DNA from: an uncultured Clostridia bacterium
Lineage (GTDB): Bacteria > Bacillota > Clostridia > Christensenellales > UBA1242
Length of the DNA stretch: 15,399 nt
Direction of reading: 5' to 3'
NCBI GenBank assembly: GCA_934756675.1
Contig: CAKVLG010000012.1
Location: 1-15,399 of the forward strand
The translations under genes and the position numbers were made by a program. Below the pieces are notes generated by a model that was not told the DNA's origin, ran no database searches, and saw only the letters and a list, made by a program, of their open reading frames with translations. Shown here one piece after another: positions 14,084-15,399 of the stretch (the stretch's first letter is position 1; the number at the start of each line of letters is the position of its first letter).

Positions 14084-15122
14084 AGCACCATTAAGAATTG
14101 GACTTGCTGGTGGTGGTACAGACCTTGAATCATATAGCAACCAATTTGGTGGCGCGGTGTTCAACGTTACTATTGGAATGTATGCACATTGCACAATTAT
14201 TCCAACTAACGACAATATGATAAAAATTTATTCATATGACAATAAAAACAATTTGGAAACACCAAGTGTTCCAGAACTTCCAATCGATGGTGATGTGCTT
14301 ATTTTGCATAAAGGTGTTTATAACCGAATAGTTAAAGAGTTTAATAACGGAGAGCCACTATCGTTTATTATGAGCACAAGTAACGATGCTCCAATAGGTT
14401 CTGGGCTTGGTACATCATCTACTATGGTTGTTGCTATTTTGGAAGCGTTTAACAAATGGCTTTCTCTTGGACTTAGTGAATATAAAAAAGCAAAACTAGC
14501 ATATGAGATAGAGAGATATGACCTTAAGCTTGCCGGCGGTAAACAAGACCAATATGCAGCGGTATTTGGTGGATTTAACCTTATGGAGTTTAGGACTGAC
14601 GGCGCGGTTATCGTTAACTCTCTTCGTGTGGATAAAAATGTCATCAGCGAACTTGAAGGCTCACTTTTGCTTTATTATAGTGGTGTTAGTAGAAAATCTG
14701 CCGAGCAGCAATTGGAACTTGCTAAAAATATTATTTCTAGACAGATAGATAATACAAAAAATAAAAAGACAAAAACTATGGATGCAATGAAGAACCTAAA
14801 GGAATTTGCATACACCATAAAAGACGATGTTTTGATCGGAAACATGGACGGCTTTGCAGAATGTCTAAGGCAATCATGGGAAAATAAAAAACGCACAAGT
14901 AGTATTGTTTCGAACAAAGAACTTGAAAAGACTATCGATTATGCAATGCAAAATGGTGCAGAGGCTGTTAAAGTCTCTGGTGCTGGTGGCGGCGGATTTT
15001 TGATGTTATATGCTGACCCTATGAACAGACAGAAACTTATCAATGCAATGGAAATGTTGCCAGGCAAGGTGTATCCTGTTAAGTTTTCGAAAAATGGTGT
15101 AGAGAGTTGGGTGATAGACTAA
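14067..15122 (+). CDS. hddA: GHMP kinase, D-glycero-alpha-D-manno-heptose-7-phosphate kinase-like
   Basis: The 351-residue GHMP-family kinase has RAPLRIGLAGGGTDLESY (6-23), the ATP-binding PIGSGLGTSST (109-119), AGGKQDQYAAVFGGFN (156-171) and the C-terminal KVSGAGGGGF (302-311). This set matches HddA-type sugar kinases, which phosphorylate C1 of D-glycero-D-manno-heptose 7-phosphate and give the alpha-1,7-bisphosphate for GDP-heptose synthesis. Related fucokinase and other sugar-1-kinase families share the motifs. The HddA choice rests on overall resemblance and on the nucleotidyltransferase immediately downstream. The start has AAGGAG about 8 nt upstream within the end of the glycosyltransferase gene. 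The stop overlaps the next start by 1 nt (TAATG). The isomerase GmhA and phosphatase GmhB of the pathway are not in the window. Confidence 0.82.
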   Translation: MKIRSRAPLRIGLAGGGTDLESYSNQFGGAVFNVTIGMYAHCTIIPTNDNMIKIYSYDNKNNLETPSVPELPIDGDVLILHKGVYNRIVKEFNNGEPLSFIMSTSNDAPIGSGLGTSSTMVVAILEAFNKWLSLGLSEYKKAKLAYEIERYDLKLAGGKQDQYAAVFGGFNLMEFRTDGAVIVNSLRVDKNVISELEGSLLLYYSGVSRKSAEQQLELAKNIISRQIDNTKNKKTKTMDAMKNLKEFAYTIKDDVLIGNMDGFAECLRQSWENKKRTSSIVSNKELEKTIDYAMQNGAEAVKVSGAGGGGFLMLYADPMNRQKLINAMEMLPGKVYPVKFSKNGVESWVID

Positions 15123-15399
15123 TGAAAGCACTTATTATGGCTGGTGGTAAGGGGACAAGACTTACCGAAATAACAAAAGATGAATTGCCAAAACCAATGG
15201 CGAAAATTGCTGGTAAACCAATAGTTTTATGGTCTATCGAAAATCTTCGAGATAAAGGCGTTGATGAAATTTATTTATCTGTTGGTCACTTGCGTGAAAA
15301 AATTATGGATTACTTTGGTGACGGCGAAAAGTTTGGCGTTAAAATTAATTACCTTATTGAAGATGAACCACTTGGTTCAGCTGGAGCACTCTTTTATTT
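15122..15399 (+). CDS. hddC: Sugar-1-phosphate nucleotidyltransferase, HddC-like (5' part)
   Basis: The first 92 codons are present and the gene runs off the right edge. MKALIMAGGKGTRL followed by ELPKPMAKIAGKPI is the nucleotide-binding and product-site pattern of the NTP_transferase family, which joins a sugar 1-phosphate to an NTP. Next to the HddA-like kinase the likely reaction is GTP plus D-glycero-alpha-D-manno-heptose 1-phosphate giving GDP-heptose. A mannose- or glucose-1-phosphate transferase remains possible. ATG overlaps the kinase stop as TAATG, so translation is coupled. There is only a weak GAGAG-like ribosome site. Whether the gene continues into a fused phosphatase (GmhB-like) domain cannot be seen. 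Confidence 0.8.
   Translation, partial: MKALIMAGGKGTRLTEITKDELPKPMAKIAGKPIVLWSIENLRDKGVDEIYLSVGHLREKIMDYFGDGEKFGVKINYLIEDEPLGSAGALFY

Overview
The window is about 15.4 kb of low-G+C chromosome from a Bacillota-type bacterium, most likely an uncultured anaerobic clostridial lineage. The pointers are a DnaD-family protein paired with a DnaI-type helicase loader, strong AGGAG-type ribosome binding sites, TTGATT/TTGACA-17-TATAAT promoters, T-rich intrinsic terminators, and a two-gene SufC/SufB-like Fe-S system with no SufS or SufU beside it. The order cannot be fixed from the sequence.

Layout: 1-2300 is accessory and scarred. It holds the tail of an unrecognised gene, an aldo/keto reductase pseudogene with a missing start, a frameshift and an in-frame stop, a start-less charged ORF remnant, and an isolated very AT-rich gene (798-1910) with an N-terminal PD-(D/E)XK-like nuclease signature. 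After it come four copies of TTGACAGCAA around a terminator, an intact tRNA-Thr(GGT) on the minus strand, and a 5' half of a second tRNA-Thr(GGT) broken at the anticodon stem exactly 100 bp away. This looks like old mobile-element traffic at a tRNA locus, but no integrase or transposase is visible.

2422-3927 is a monocistronic O-antigen ligase/polymerase-type membrane protein (Wzy_C-like) with a coiled-coil cytoplasmic tail. It is followed by a bidirectional terminator and the convergent sufC-sufB pair (smsC-smsB type), which builds Fe-S clusters. Next on the minus strand is dnaD-dnaI (helicase loading); the DnaD protein appears to contain four DnaD-like repeats in an A-B-A-B order. A divergent intergenic region at 8050-8143 then starts the plus-strand sbcD-sbcC operon (Mre11/Rad50-type nuclease). 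The window ends in a surface-glycan operon: a GT4 glycosyltransferase, a heptose-7-phosphate kinase (HddA-like) and the start of a sugar-1-phosphate nucleotidyltransferase (HddC-like), which together suggest GDP-D-glycero-alpha-D-manno-heptose synthesis.

The points most worth a second look are the orphan nuclease-like gene with its repeat cluster and tRNA scar, the four-repeat DnaD, and two genes (wzy-like and sufC) whose promoters predict leaderless or almost leaderless mRNAs while their neighbours have clear Shine-Dalgarno sites. I see no strong evidence for a complete new system.
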